This document shows, piece by piece, positions 1 through 9,655 of a stretch of 64,000 bases of DNA (position 1 is its first letter; each line of letters begins with the position of its first letter). Origin of the DNA: Brevundimonas sp. (GTDB lineage: Bacteria; Pseudomonadota; Alphaproteobacteria; Caulobacterales; Caulobacteraceae). A model generated the notes under the pieces. The model was not told the DNA's origin. It was given only the letters and a program-made list of their open reading frames with translations, and did no database searches. A program made the translations under genes and the position numbers. Location of the stretch: NCBI RefSeq assembly GCF_030704825.1, contig NZ_JAUYNX010000021.1:152727-216726 (forward strand), written 5' to 3'.

Positions 1-398
1 GTGTAGTAGTAGTCGGCGATCTGGCACACGTTGACGTTGAAGCGGGTCAGCTCCTGGCCGTTGGTGAAGCGGGCCTTGAAGTCGTACAGGCAGGCGCCCG
101 AGCCGTCGTCGATGTTCATCATGATGCTCGAGCCGGCGCCCAGGACGTCGCGGCCCAGCATGTCTTCCTGCCAGCTGTCGACCCGCGAGTCCGAGGCGTA
201 GAAATGGGTCATGGTCCAGCCGGTGTTGTTGTGGATGCGCACCCGGCGGTTCAGGCCGTCGCGCGACTGGGCCGGCGCCGCGACGGCGGTCCTTTCGGCG
301 GCGACCAGCGGCTCGGCGGCCGTGGCGACGGAGGCGGAAGCGGTTCCCAGGGCCGCCGCGATCAGGGCGGCGCGGGCAATGGCGGTGAATGTGGTCAC
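1..398 (-). CDS. Secreted protein of unknown function (3' end cut by window edge)
   Basis: The gene reads leftward off the window; about 132 residues are visible and no stop is reached. The start is GTG at 398-396, with GGGGAG about ten bases upstream. Residues 1-28 form a signal peptide (MTTFTAIARAALIAAALG..., ending in an AxA-rich stretch), so export to the periplasm is inferred. The mature part contains VRIHNNTGWTMTHFYASD, a DDGSGACLYDFKA stretch and a late NVCQIADYYY; the two cysteines could form a disulfide. I recognise no domain. It lies 306 bp from and divergent to dnaK, so the two promoters share that gap. Confidence 0.75.
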   Translation of the reverse strand, partial: MTTFTAIARAALIAAALGTASASVATAAEPLVAAERTAVAAPAQSRDGLNRRVRIHNNTGWTMTHFYASDSRVDSWQEDMLGRDVLGAGSSIMMNIDDGSGACLYDFKARFTNGQELTRFNVNVCQIADYYY

Positions 399-520
399 GT
401 CGGTTTCTCCCCAGCGGCCGGACCGGTTCGGTGCGGCTATGACGGCGTTATGCCATCGTCCGCACGCCGCCGCATCTGACGGAGCCTGACGGCTGAATCG
501 CGCCCGCCGGCCATTTGGGC

Positions 521-548
521 CTTGCGGGCGGGGGGGTGTTTCCCATAT
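521..548 (+). promoter_or_regulatory. Candidate heat-shock (sigma-32) promoter of dnaK
   Basis: CTTGCGG (521-527) is followed after 14 bases by CCCATAT (542-548), matching the usual sigma-32 layout of CTTGAAA and CCCCATNT with 11-16 bases between. It lies 157 bases before the dnaK start. The rest of the 306-base gap (399-704) shows only the start signals of the flanking genes and no further gene. The assignment is by pattern only. Confidence 0.45.
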
Positions 549-704
549 CGGCGACAACCGCCGGAAAACCCCGCAGTTCGTGGGGCTTTGCGGCGACAAC
601 CGTACCAACCGACCTGAGACCCTGACACCGGGGGCGGTCACGCGCGGCGCTTCGCTTGAAAAGGCCGCCGCATCGCCCGCTGAAATGGAGTGAAAGACCT
701 ACAC

Positions 705-2609
<1,905 letters not shown>

Positions 2610-2634
2610 GCCACACCGCGCCCGGAATCACCAT

Positions 2635-2668
2635 GGCCCCGCTTGTCTCGCGACGGGCGGGGCCGTTT
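2635..2668 (+). terminator. Terminator-like hairpin between dnaK and dnaJ
   Basis: GGCCCCGC (2635-2642) pairs with GCGGGGCC (2657-2664), extended by an inner GTC/GAC, and is followed by GTTTCA. The stem is strong but the T-tract is poor, so it may only attenuate, giving more dnaK than dnaJ transcript. Confidence 0.4.
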
Positions 2669-2782
2669 CATGAAACTTGCATCATCGCACCGGGCGCCCA
2701 TGTCAGCCCGGTCAGCCGATACGGACAGCCGCCCGGCAAGAGGCGCGGTCCGGAACGGCAAGGGTAAGAGGACGAACGCCGG

Positions 2783-3973
2783 ATGGCGACGCGTGACTAT
2801 TACGAAATCCTCGAGGTCGAACGGACCATCGACGCCGCCGGACTGAAGGCGGCCTATCGCAAGCTGGCCATGAAGCACCACCCCGACCGCAACGGCGGGT
2901 GCGACGATTCCATGGCCCGGTTCAAGGAAATCTCCGAAGCCTATTCGGTGCTGTCGGACGACCAGAAGCGGGCCGCCTACGACCGCTTCGGCCACGCCGG
3001 CGTCAACGGCGGCGGGGGCGGCAACCCCTTCGGCCAGGGGCAGGGCTTCGCCGACGTCAACGACATCTTCTCCCAGGTCTTCGGCGAGGCGTTCGGCGAC
3101 GTCTTCGGCGGCCGTCAGGGCGGCGGCGCCCGCCAGCACGGCCCCCGGCGCGGCTCGGACCTCCGCTACGACCTCGAGATCACGCTGGAGCAGGCCTACA
3201 AGGGCGCCGACGTCGAGATCGCCGTGCCCACCACCGCCACCTGTGAGACCTGCGAGGGAAGCGGAGCGCGCCAGGGCGCCAAGCCGACCACCTGCGCCAC
3301 CTGCCAGGGCGCGGGCCGCGTGCGGTCCGCCAACGGCTTCTTCCAGGTGGAGCGCACCTGCCCCCATTGCGGCGGCGCCGGCACCCGCCTGCCTCCGGCC
3401 GACACCTGCGCCAGCTGCGCCGGCCACGGCCAGGTGCGCAAGAACCGCAAGCTCCAGCTCAAGGTTCCGGCCGGGGTCGACGACGGCTCGCGCATCCGCC
3501 TGTCGGGCGAGGGCGACGCCGGCCAGCGCGGCGGGCCGCGCGGCGACCTGTACGTCTTCCTGTCGGTGACGCCGCACGAACTGTTCGAGCGCGACAACCT
3601 GGACCTTCTGGTCACCGTGCCCGTGCCCATGACCACCGCGGCCCTGGGCGGCGAGATCGACGCCCCCTGCCTGACCTCCGAGGCCTGCGATGGCCGCTGC
3701 AGGGCCCCCGTCAGCGTCCCGGCCGGCTCCCAGACGGGCAAGACGGTGCGCATCAAGGGCAAGGGCATGCCGCACCTCAGCGGCAAGAACCGCGGCGATC
3801 TGGTGGTCGAACTGTTCGTCGAGACCCCGACCGAGCTGACGGCGCACCAGAAGGAACTGCTGCAGGAGCTGGCGGCCTCGCTGGGCGAGAGCCAGACCCC
3901 GCGCAACTCGTCCTTCGCCGGCAAGGCCAAACGCTTCTGGGCCGACATCCTGGGCGCGGAGGCGCCGCAGTAG
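2783..3973 (+). CDS. dnaJ: Co-chaperone DnaJ (Hsp40)
   Basis: This 396-residue type-I Hsp40 stimulates DnaK ATPase and delivers substrates. The J-domain covers residues 1-70 with the HPD triad at 33-35. A Gly/Phe-rich linker ([17 protein letters not shown]) follows, then four CxxCxGxG zinc repeats from about residue 154 ([32 protein letters not shown]), then the C-terminal substrate-binding domain. The C-terminal domain holds a short Cys-containing stretch ([11 protein letters not shown], about residues 296-306) that is not one of the four zinc repeats. It lies downstream of dnaK with a GAGGA before the ATG. Confidence 0.97.
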   Translation: MATRDYYEILEVERTIDAAGLKAAYRKLAMKHHPDRNGGCDDSMARFKEISEAYSVLSDDQKRAAYDRFGHAGVNGGGGGNPFGQGQGFADVNDIFSQVFGEAFGDVFGGRQGGGARQHGPRRGSDLRYDLEITLEQAYKGADVEIAVPTTATCETCEGSGARQGAKPTTCATCQGAGRVRSANGFFQVERTCPHCGGAGTRLPPADTCASCAGHGQVRKNRKLQLKVPAGVDDGSRIRLSGEGDAGQRGGPRGDLYVFLSVTPHELFERDNLDLLVTVPVPMTTAALGGEIDAPCLTSEACDGRCRAPVSVPAGSQTGKTVRIKGKGMPHLSGKNRGDLVVELFVETPTELTAHQKELLQELAASLGESQTPRNSSFAGKAKRFWADILGAEAPQ

Positions 3974-4045
3974 AGGTCCGGCGACCTGAGGATGACGCTG
4001 CGCGCGAAAGCCGTCACACTATCCGCGAACTGACAGGGGTCTGAG

Positions 4046-4795
4046 TTGAGCGTCATCTTCCACGCCGGCATCTCCGGCGCGCGCGGCCGGATGGGCCGGG
4101 CCGTCTCGACGGCGCTGGACGCCCGCGAGGACGTCGTCGTCGCCGCCCGGTTCGACCGCGGCGAGACGCCCGACCTGTCGCTGTGCGACGTGATCATCGA
4201 CTTCTCGACCCCGGACGCCTCGGTCGAACTGGCCCGGGCCTGCGCCGCCCGCGGCGGACCGGCGCTGGTCATCGGCTCGACCGGCCTGACCCCCGAACAG
4301 GACGCCGAAATCCTCGCGGCGGCGGAAAGGATCGCCATCGTCCGCAGCGGAAACTTCTCGCTCGGCGTCAACATTCTTATCGGCCTCGTGGAGCACGCCG
4401 CCCAGCGGCTGGACGCCGCCGACTGGGACATCGAGGTGCTGGAGACCCATCATCGCAAGAAGGCCGACGCCCCCTCGGGCACGGCCCTGATGCTGGGCGA
4501 GGCCGCCGCCAGCGGCCGCGGCGAGGATCTGGCCGATGTGCGCAGCGCCCCGTACGACGGCATCACCGGGGAGCGGGCCCCGGGCCGGATCGGCTTCGCC
4601 TCCCTGCGCGCCGGCGGGGTCATCGGCGAGCACACCGTCCTGTTCGCCTCCGAGGACGAGACCCTGACGCTCAGCCATTCGGCCATCGACCGCTCGCTGT
4701 TCGCCAAGGGCGCCGTCGCCGCCGCCGCCTGGGTCCGCGGCCGCAAGCCCGGCCTCTACGACATGCAGGACGTGCTGGGTTTCCGGCAGGCCTGA
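4046..4795 (+). CDS. dapB: 4-hydroxy-tetrahydrodipicolinate reductase
   Basis: DapB catalyses the NAD(P)H-dependent step to tetrahydrodipicolinate in lysine and diaminopimelate (peptidoglycan) synthesis. The 249-residue product shows the N-terminal nucleotide-binding motif GARGRMGRA, VIIDFSTP, and the catalytic signature HHRKKADAPSGTA. The start is TTG at 4046 with AGGGG six bases upstream, which decides it; no ATG fits the N-terminus. It follows dnaJ by 72 bases, as in related alphaproteobacteria, and converges on the membrane-protein gene at 4969-5334. Confidence 0.96.
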   Translation: MSVIFHAGISGARGRMGRAVSTALDAREDVVVAARFDRGETPDLSLCDVIIDFSTPDASVELARACAARGGPALVIGSTGLTPEQDAEILAAAERIAIVRSGNFSLGVNILIGLVEHAAQRLDAADWDIEVLETHHRKKADAPSGTALMLGEAAASGRGEDLADVRSAPYDGITGERAPGRIGFASLRAGGVIGEHTVLFASEDETLTLSHSAIDRSLFAKGAVAAAAWVRGRKPGLYDMQDVLGFRQA

Positions 4796-4874
4796 CGGCT
4801 CGCCCGGGCGCTAATGCTCGCGACGCGGTCGCTCGCTGCCTGAGCGCCGATTTTCTGCCTCGCGTGGCAAGGCT

Positions 4875-4943
4875 GCGCGAAGCGCCAGGCCGCGTCGGGT
4901 CGGGTCGGGTCGGGAGGTCCCGAAGGGCCGACGACCGCGGCCC
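4875..4943. repeat. Intergenic palindromic repeat, family A, copy 1
   Basis: GCGCGAAGCGCCAGGCCGC (4875-4893) is followed by tandem GTCGG units and then a 37-base core (4907-4943) containing the near-perfect palindrome TCGGGAGGTCCCGA. The same two blocks recur at 19252-19270 and 19310-19345. It sits between convergent genes here. The repeat is recognised only by comparison within this window. Confidence 0.7.
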
Positions 4944-4968
4944 AACAAGGAACCCGAGGCTCCGGTCC

Positions 4969-5334
4969 TCAGTGCGCGTGTTTGCGGTGGCCGTGCCCGC
5001 GACCGACGAACAGCGACTTGATGAAGAACATCACCGCGATGACCACGGCGAAGCCGAGGAACAGCGCCAGCACGGTCATCCAGAAGCCCAGCGTCAGCAG
5101 CGGCGGCATCGCGAAGGCGCCGCCATCCAGCATCGGGCGCAGCAGGCCGACGAGGATGAAGACGAAGGCCGCCCCCAGCGACGTGGCCCACAGCCGGTTC
5201 CACGCCGGCATCATGAAGGTCGCGATCACCGCGATGAGCAGGCCCGTGACCTGATTGATGGTGTCGAACCCGCCCTGGGCCAGGCCGAACAGGCCGGTCA
5301 GAAACGCGCCGATCGAATCGAACAGGGACTCCAT
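4969..5334 (-). CDS. Small membrane protein with His-rich tail, function unknown
   Basis: The 121-residue product has three hydrophobic segments (about residues 25-45, 52-68 and 78-108) and a short basic, histidine-rich C-terminus (GRGHGHRKHAH) that probably faces the cytoplasm or binds metal. I do not recognise the family. AGGAGG-type sequence (ccTCCTTga on the plus strand, 5340-5347) precedes the ATG at 5334, supporting the start. It converges on dapB and lies 72 bases from dut, transcribed in the same direction, so it may be read through from coaBC-dut. Confidence 0.75.
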   Translation of the reverse strand: MESLFDSIGAFLTGLFGLAQGGFDTINQVTGLLIAVIATFMMPAWNRLWATSLGAAFVFILVGLLRPMLDGGAFAMPPLLTLGFWMTVLALFLGFAVVIAVMFFIKSLFVGRGHGHRKHAH

Positions 5335-5406
5335 ACGCCGACCTCCTTGATACGGCCGAGCTTGGCCGGAAGCAGGGTTAACGCGCTTGGCGGCGAATGG
5401 CTCCGC

Positions 5407-5856
5407 TTAACGTCCGGTCGAGCCGAAGCCGCCCGCCCCGCGCGCGGTTTCGTCCAGCGTCCCGACCTCGACCATGGCCGCCTGCTCGTGCCGGGCGATG
5501 ACCATCTGGGCGATGCGTTCGCCGCGGCGGATGACGAACGGCTCCTGTCCATGGTTGATCAGGATGACCCCGACCTCGCCGCGATAGTCGCTGTCGATGG
5601 TGCCGGGCGAATTCAGGCAGGTCAGGCCGTGTTTCAGCGCCAGCCCCGAGCGGGGCCGCACCTGGGCCTCGAAACCCGGCTCCAGGGCGATCTTCAGCCC
5701 CGTCGGCACCAGTGTCCGCGCGCCGGGCGCCAGCGTCAGCGGCGCGTCGTCGGCGACCGCCGCGCGCAGGTCCATCCCGGCCGAGCCCCCGGTCTCATAG
5801 GCCGGCAGGGGCAAACCCTCGGCATGGGGCAGGCGTTCGACGCGGACGGTGGTCAT
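5407..5856 (-). CDS. dut: Deoxyuridine 5'-triphosphate nucleotidohydrolase
   Basis: Dut hydrolyses dUTP to dUMP and pyrophosphate, keeping uracil out of DNA and feeding thymidylate synthesis. The 149-residue trimeric-type protein has the five family motifs in order: [39 protein letters not shown] and the flexible C-terminal [10 protein letters not shown]. The start at 5856 has AGGGAAA six bases upstream; longer in-frame readings have no support. It lies 119 bases downstream of coaBC, a pairing also seen in enterobacteria, and is probably co-transcribed with it. Confidence 0.96.
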   Translation of the reverse strand: MTTVRVERLPHAEGLPLPAYETGGSAGMDLRAAVADDAPLTLAPGARTLVPTGLKIALEPGFEAQVRPRSGLALKHGLTCLNSPGTIDSDYRGEVGVILINHGQEPFVIRRGERIAQMVIARHEQAAMVEVGTLDETARGAGGFGSTGR

Positions 5857-5975
5857 GGCTTTCCCTGGCGGTGCGATGTGTCGGCTGTCCAGCTTATCGC
5901 CCTTGTCGCGACCCGGATGCATCGGTTGTCGCGTACCGATTGTCGTTGTGGATAAGCTGGGGAAAACCCGCGGCT

Positions 5976-7202
5976 TCAAGCTTTGAAATGGGCGGCGATG
6001 CGGGCGGCCAGCTTCCTCGCCACCTCGGCCTTGGACTGGCGCGGCCAGCTTTCCGCTGAACCGTCCTTGGTGAACAGGGTCACCGTATTGCCGTCGGCGC
6101 CGAAGACGTCGTCGGACACGTCGTTGCCGACGATCCAGTCGCAGCCCTTGCGCGACAGCTTGGCCCGGGCGTTGGCCTCCAGGTCCGTGGTCTCGGCGGC
6201 GAAGCCGACCACCAGTTTCGGCCGCTTCTTCCCGGGCGCGGAGACGCCGGCGAGGATGTCGGGATTCTCGATCAGGGCCAGGGACGGCGGGCCCCCGGGG
6301 GCCTTCTTGATCTTGCCCGAGGCCACGCCGTCGACGCGCCAGTCGGCCACGGCGGCGCTCATCACCGCGATATCCGCGGGCAGGGCGGCCTCGACCGCGT
6401 CCTTCATCTCGCGCGCCGTCTCGACCCACACGCGCTCGACGCCCGCGGGGGCGGCCAGGGCCACCGGCCCCGACACCAGCGTCACCCGCGCCCCCAGCTG
6501 GGCCAGCGCTTCGGCGATGGCATAGCCCTGCTTGCCGCTGGAGCGGTTGGTCAGGCCGCGCACCGGGTCGATCGGCTCGAAGGTCGGTCCGGCGGTGACC
6601 ACCGCCCTTCGTCCCGCCAGCGGCCGGCCGTCGGGGCCCGCCAGCAGCCCCCCGATCGCTTCCATGATCGCCGCCGGCTCGGCCATCCGGCCCGGGCCGA
6701 ACTCGCCGCAGGCCATCTCGCCCTCGTCAGGCCCGACCACGGCCGCGCCGTGAAAGCCGTCGAAGCCCTTCAGACGCTCGACATTGGCCTGCACCGCCGG
6801 GTGCAGCCACATCCGCACATTCATCGCCGGGGCCAGCAGCACCCGCTTGTCGGTGGCCAGGAGGGTGGTCGAGGCCAGGTCGTCGGCCAGGCCGTTGGCC
6901 GCCTTGGCGATCAGTCCCGCCGTCGCCGGCGCGACCACGACCAGGTCGGCCCAGCGCGACAGCTCGATATGGCCCATGGCCGTCTCGTCCCCGGGCATGA
7001 ACAGGGCCTGACGCACCGGATGGCCGGTCAGGGCGGCCAGCGACATCGGCGTCACGAACTCGGCCCCCGCCGCCGTCAGCACGCTCATGACGTCGGCCCC
7101 GGCCTTCTTCAGCAGCCGCGTCAGCTCCAGCGTCTTGTAGGCGGCGATGCCGCCGCCGACGATCAGCAGGATCTTGCGTCCGGACAGGGCGGCGGTGGTC
7201 AT
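5976..7202 (-). CDS. coaBC: Bifunctional phosphopantothenoylcysteine decarboxylase / synthetase
   Basis: CoaBC converts 4'-phosphopantothenate and cysteine to 4'-phosphopantetheine in coenzyme A synthesis. The 408-residue fusion has the usual order: an N-terminal flavin-binding CoaC domain (GGGIAAYK, active-site His in [26 protein letters not shown]) and a C-terminal CoaB domain ([26 protein letters not shown], the KIKK lysines). dut follows. A GAACN7GAAC LexA-type box lies 55-69 bases upstream of its ATG, and the IS begins 83 bases upstream, so its own promoter may be intact. Confidence 0.97.
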   Translation of the reverse strand: MTTAALSGRKILLIVGGGIAAYKTLELTRLLKKAGADVMSVLTAAGAEFVTPMSLAALTGHPVRQALFMPGDETAMGHIELSRWADLVVVAPATAGLIAKAANGLADDLASTTLLATDKRVLLAPAMNVRMWLHPAVQANVERLKGFDGFHGAAVVGPDEGEMACGEFGPGRMAEPAAIMEAIGGLLAGPDGRPLAGRRAVVTAGPTFEPIDPVRGLTNRSSGKQGYAIAEALAQLGARVTLVSGPVALAAPAGVERVWVETAREMKDAVEAALPADIAVMSAAVADWRVDGVASGKIKKAPGGPPSLALIENPDILAGVSAPGKKRPKLVVGFAAETTDLEANARAKLSRKGCDWIVGNDVSDDVFGADGNTVTLFTKDGSAESWPRQSKAEVARKLAARIAAHFKA

Positions 7203-7256
7203 GCCGCTGATCTAGCGATGCGGCCCGGCGACGTCGAGAGGAACCGGCCCCAACTG

Positions 7257-7271
7257 GAACATTGCAGGAAC
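7257..7271. promoter_or_regulatory. Putative LexA (SOS) box
   Basis: GAAC-ATTGCAG-GAAC is an exact match to the alphaproteobacterial LexA operator GTTCN7GTTC read on the other strand. It is centred about 62 bases before coaBC (minus strand). Before the IS inserted it would also have been 53 bases before the lipoprotein gene now at 9656. Which gene it served cannot be told from sequence alone. Confidence 0.55.
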
Positions 7272-7276
7272 ATATG

Positions 7277-7284
7277 ACCTGTGG
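7277..7284 (+). repeat. Target-site duplication, left copy
   Basis: ACCTGTGG directly abuts the left inverted repeat and is repeated exactly at 9608-9615. The 8-bp length is that expected for IS1595-family insertion. Confidence 0.9.
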
Positions 7285-7309
7285 GGAATGTATCCCCTGT
7301 GAACATGTA
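7285..7309 (+). repeat. Left terminal inverted repeat of the IS
   Basis: The 25 bases beginning GGAATGTATCCCC match the reverse complement of 9583-9607 at 22 of 25 positions, with mismatches at positions 3, 15 and 18. It reads inward. Confidence 0.9.
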
Positions 7310-7375
7310 CGATGATTCTTGTTCGCCTAAACAGGCGCTTAGGCCATGATCGCCGCGATCATTGCGGCGCTGGCG

Positions 7376-8233
7376 CTAGGTGGCGGTGTTGTGCCGACCC
7401 ATGTGGGGGTAGTGGACGTTGATCGGATTTCGATTGCTGATCATTCGCGCCGGATTGCCGCGAATGATCACACGGAAGAAAAACCGTGTCTCCCGCTGAG
7501 GAGTCCAACGAAATACATCTCGATATCGGACGCTTCCCCAGAGATAGACAAAGGTCTGTTCCGTGGTGCTCGCCAGCAAATCTTCGCCGCTGATGAAGGC
7601 GTGGACGGAATAGCAATCCCCACCCTTCGGGTGGATGGTCGTGTGGCCCTCGGTGTGTTCTTCCAGATGAAAGTCGGCTGGGGCCTTATGGTCCAGCACA
7701 ACCGACTGTATCGAGACGGAGGCGAAGCGGGCCGGGGTCGATCCTCGGTTTTCCCAGACGGCGCGGAAAGCGTGGCGCGCGCGCTTAGCCTTGGGGTCCC
7801 ACTGAAGCTCATGGTCAATCTTGGCCAGCACCACGTAGGCCCGCAGCTCGCGCTGCTTGGAGTCCCGCGTTTCGAGGATCGACCACGCGATCAGAATGGT
7901 ACCCAGAAAGCTGAGGGAAGCAGCGAACCACGCCGGCCCGATTTGTTTTTCGGCGGCGTCCGCAGCCCGTACTTGGGCCTCCAAGTCTTGGGCCTCGTGC
8001 TCGTCGGATGCGGCCTCGCGTTCGCCACCGTGCTTGGCATCCGCCGGGCTCTGGACAATCGTAACCTCAAGCGGGTCATTTGGGCCGGATTCTCGGTTGC
8101 CAGCTTGGTTGCTGGCCTGACTTTGTATGGCTGGGCTGCGGTCGGGCACCCGCTGCGGTTCTGGGGATTGCTGTGAGCCCCCCAGGGCGACTGCCAAGAC
8201 AACGCCGCAGATGATCTGTAAAACCCGCCCCAT
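7376..8233 (-). CDS. IS passenger gene: membrane-anchored protein of unknown function
   Basis: The 285-residue product starts with a hydrophobic signal-like segment (MGRVLQIICGVVLAVALGG), then a charged, low-complexity region to about residue 95, then a transmembrane segment near 103-120 (WFAASLSFLGTILIAWSIL). The rest looks like a soluble beta-rich domain containing RAYVVLAKIDHEL and the phrase WENRGSTPARF. Proteins with an RAYV...N-G-TPA pattern after a membrane helix are common in alphaproteobacterial accessory DNA, but their role is not known to me. No good ribosome-binding site precedes the ATG. It lies inside the IS, divergent from the 42-codon gene 13 bases away. Confidence 0.7.
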   Translation of the reverse strand: MGRVLQIICGVVLAVALGGSQQSPEPQRVPDRSPAIQSQASNQAGNRESGPNDPLEVTIVQSPADAKHGGEREAASDEHEAQDLEAQVRAADAAEKQIGPAWFAASLSFLGTILIAWSILETRDSKQRELRAYVVLAKIDHELQWDPKAKRARHAFRAVWENRGSTPARFASVSIQSVVLDHKAPADFHLEEHTEGHTTIHPKGGDCYSVHAFISGEDLLASTTEQTFVYLWGSVRYRDVFRWTPQRETRFFFRVIIRGNPARMISNRNPINVHYPHMGRHNTAT

Positions 8234-8246
8234 GGAGGCGATCTAG

Positions 8247-8375
8247 ATGCCAGAAACCGACGACACGCAACGCTTCGACCGTCTGCTGGACGCGATGGTC
8301 AACAAGCCGCCGCTGGACGTGAAGCCGAAGGACGAGCCGGGCGAGGAAGATCTTCGCGAGGACGAAGCCGACTGA
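8247..8375 (+). CDS. IS passenger gene: 42-residue acidic protein of unknown function
   Basis: ATG at 8247 is preceded by GGAGG (8234-8238) at good spacing, and the frame runs 42 codons to TGA at 8373. The product starts MPETDDTQRFDRLLDAMVNK, continues with a proline/lysine stretch (PPLDVKPKDEPGEE) and ends LREDEAD. The first half could form an amphipathic helix; the second half looks disordered and acidic. It resembles other very small proteins I associate with IS1595-like contexts in alphaproteobacteria, but no function is known to me. It could act with the divergent membrane protein or regulate transposition; both are guesses. Confidence 0.6.
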   Translation: MPETDDTQRFDRLLDAMVNKPPLDVKPKDEPGEEDLREDEAD

Positions 8376-8384
8376 CGGAACATG

Positions 8385-8536
8385 GACACGGCTAATTCGC
8401 TGTGTCAGACAAGCGAAAGGCGGTCCGGCCTTTCGACCGAACCGCCCCCGTGATGCCGCAAGCGATGTAGCGACTGCCAGCCCAAACGACCGTGCGAGGG
8501 TCGAGAGGGCCGCCCTACAACCCCGACGAATCGGGG
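8385..8536. repeat. Cluster of three hairpins in the IS non-coding segment
   Basis: The segment 8376-8660 lies between the 42-codon gene and the 3' end of the transposase gene and shows no coding frame I trust. It contains GACAC...GTGTC (8385-8406), GGCGGT.CGG...CCG.ACCGCC (8419-8446) and CCCCGA-CGAA-TCGGGG (8521-8536). The second could terminate the small gene, but no T-run follows it. Confidence 0.45.
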
Positions 8537-8660
8537 GTGAACGTGCGCAACCATTAATTCAGGCGAATCACCCGGACGCGAGTCCGATTGCGATCACTTA
8601 CTGTCCGAATCACCCGCTTGGCGGGGGATGGGGCTGGGGACAGACCGCGACGCGGGCCAA

Positions 8661-9575
8661 TTAGATGCCGCGCGGGAACGACAGCAGCAGCAGATCGAAC
8701 ATCAGGTGGGGCCGCTTCCGCAGGTTATATCGGAACTCAAACTCGTTCAGGTACGTCTGCATGTGCTGCTGGCTGACCGAGATGTAGGTGCCATTGATCC
8801 CGCGCTTCACAAGGTTCCAGAACCCTTCGACGTGGCCGGTCGTCTGACCGTTGACCTTCAACTCCCCGTCGCTGCGCTTGATCTGAGTGTGCTGGTGGTT
8901 CTTGCCCATCCGCAGGACGGACGTGAACGAGGCCTCGGCGTCTGAAACGACGTGGGTTCCGCGCCGCAGACTGGCGTTCAGGGTCCCGGCGATAAGGTCG
9001 AGGCGACGTTCCGGCAGGTGACGGGCGATGACGCTGCCACCGCGCTCGATCATGCCGAGGACCACCTTCTTGTTATCCAGCTTGTTGCGGCTCTCGGCCC
9101 GGCCACCGATGAAACCGTGGTCAACCTCGACCGGCTGGCCATCAAAGCCGCCGATAGCGTCGTCGCCGTCCACATAGCCCATGTACTGGCGGATCAGCTT
9201 GCACATGCGCCAAGCCGTTTTGTAGGTGACGCCAATCTCGCGCTGGACCCGCTTCGCCGCCACGCCGTTCCGGGTGCTGGTGAACAGGAACATCACATAG
9301 AACCAGTCGCGGAGGCTGGTCCGGGTCTTCTGGAAGGGCGTCCCGGCGGTCGGATAGACCTGATAGCCGCAATGCTCGCACTCATACGAGCGGCGGCCCT
9401 TCACACGGTAGTATTTGGCCTCCCGCTCGCACTTGGCGCAGGTGTGTTTGGCCCCGTAGCGAACCAGCTTCAGGTGCTCCAGACAGGCGTCTTCCGTGGG
9501 GAAGCGCGCCTGAAACTGGCGGAGGGTCGGGCCTTTCGGGGTGCGGGTCGTTTCCATACCCACAATATCCCACAT
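8661..9575 (-). CDS. IS1595-family transposase (ISXO2-like)
   Basis: The 304-residue product has the family layout. An N-terminal zinc ribbon (HTCAKCEREAKYY... YECEHCGYQVYP, about residues 45-75) precedes a DDE-type catalytic core: EVDHGFIGGR (first Asp), HVVSDAEASF (second Asp) and HVEGFWNLVKRG (Glu and Lys). The conserved TPFQKTRTSLRDWFYVMFLF linker is present, and no frameshift or stop interrupts it, so it should be active. ATG 9575 starts 33 bases from the right inverted repeat; ATG 9557 is a possible alternative start. It would cut and rejoin the inverted repeats at 7285 and 9607. Confidence 0.95.
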   Translation of the reverse strand: MWDIVGMETTRTPKGPTLRQFQARFPTEDACLEHLKLVRYGAKHTCAKCEREAKYYRVKGRRSYECEHCGYQVYPTAGTPFQKTRTSLRDWFYVMFLFTSTRNGVAAKRVQREIGVTYKTAWRMCKLIRQYMGYVDGDDAIGGFDGQPVEVDHGFIGGRAESRNKLDNKKVVLGMIERGGSVIARHLPERRLDLIAGTLNASLRRGTHVVSDAEASFTSVLRMGKNHQHTQIKRSDGELKVNGQTTGHVEGFWNLVKRGINGTYISVSQQHMQTYLNEFEFRYNLRKRPHLMFDLLLLSFPRGI

Positions 9576-9582
9576 CCGGGCT

Positions 9583-9607
9583 TACATGTCCAGAGGGGAT
9601 ACATCCC
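9583..9607 (-). repeat. Right terminal inverted repeat of the IS
   Basis: Reading inward on the minus strand it begins GGGATGTATCCCC and matches 7285-7309 at 22 of 25 positions. Confidence 0.9.
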
Positions 9608-9615
9608 ACCTGTGG
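9608..9615 (+). repeat. Target-site duplication, right copy
   Basis: ACCTGTGG, identical to 7277-7284, directly outside the right inverted repeat. Confidence 0.9.
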
Positions 9616-9655
9616 TTATCTACCGTCCGGCGGATTTCAACCATGGGAGGGTTTC

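Larger units (their letters stand above)
7285..9607. mobile_element. IS1595-family (ISXO2-like) insertion sequence with passenger genes
   Basis: The element is 2,323 bp, bounded by 25-bp inverted repeats (22/25 identical) and a perfect 8-bp target duplication, so it is structurally complete. It carries a transposase (8661-9575), a membrane-protein gene (7376-8233) and a 42-codon gene (8247-8375). Base composition is visibly less GC-rich than the host, and codon use differs, supporting transfer. IS1595 elements are known to carry unrelated passenger genes. Removing the element and one duplication rejoins coaBC and the gene at 9656 across a 122-bp divergent gap. Confidence 0.92.

Noticed and set aside
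4183..5955. A 590-codon plus-strand frame running through dapB and the dut region
   Set aside because: Arg-rich shadow of dapB that crosses genes on the opposite strand.
7346..8176. A 276-codon plus-strand frame opposite the IS membrane-protein gene
   Set aside because: It competes with the minus-strand frame, which has a signal-like start, a membrane helix and a recognisable RAYV...NRGSTPA domain; the plus frame has none of these.
8419..8446. The IS hairpin as a firm terminator or attC-like recombination site
   Set aside because: It lacks a T-run and there is no integrase or conserved core; kept only as a hairpin.
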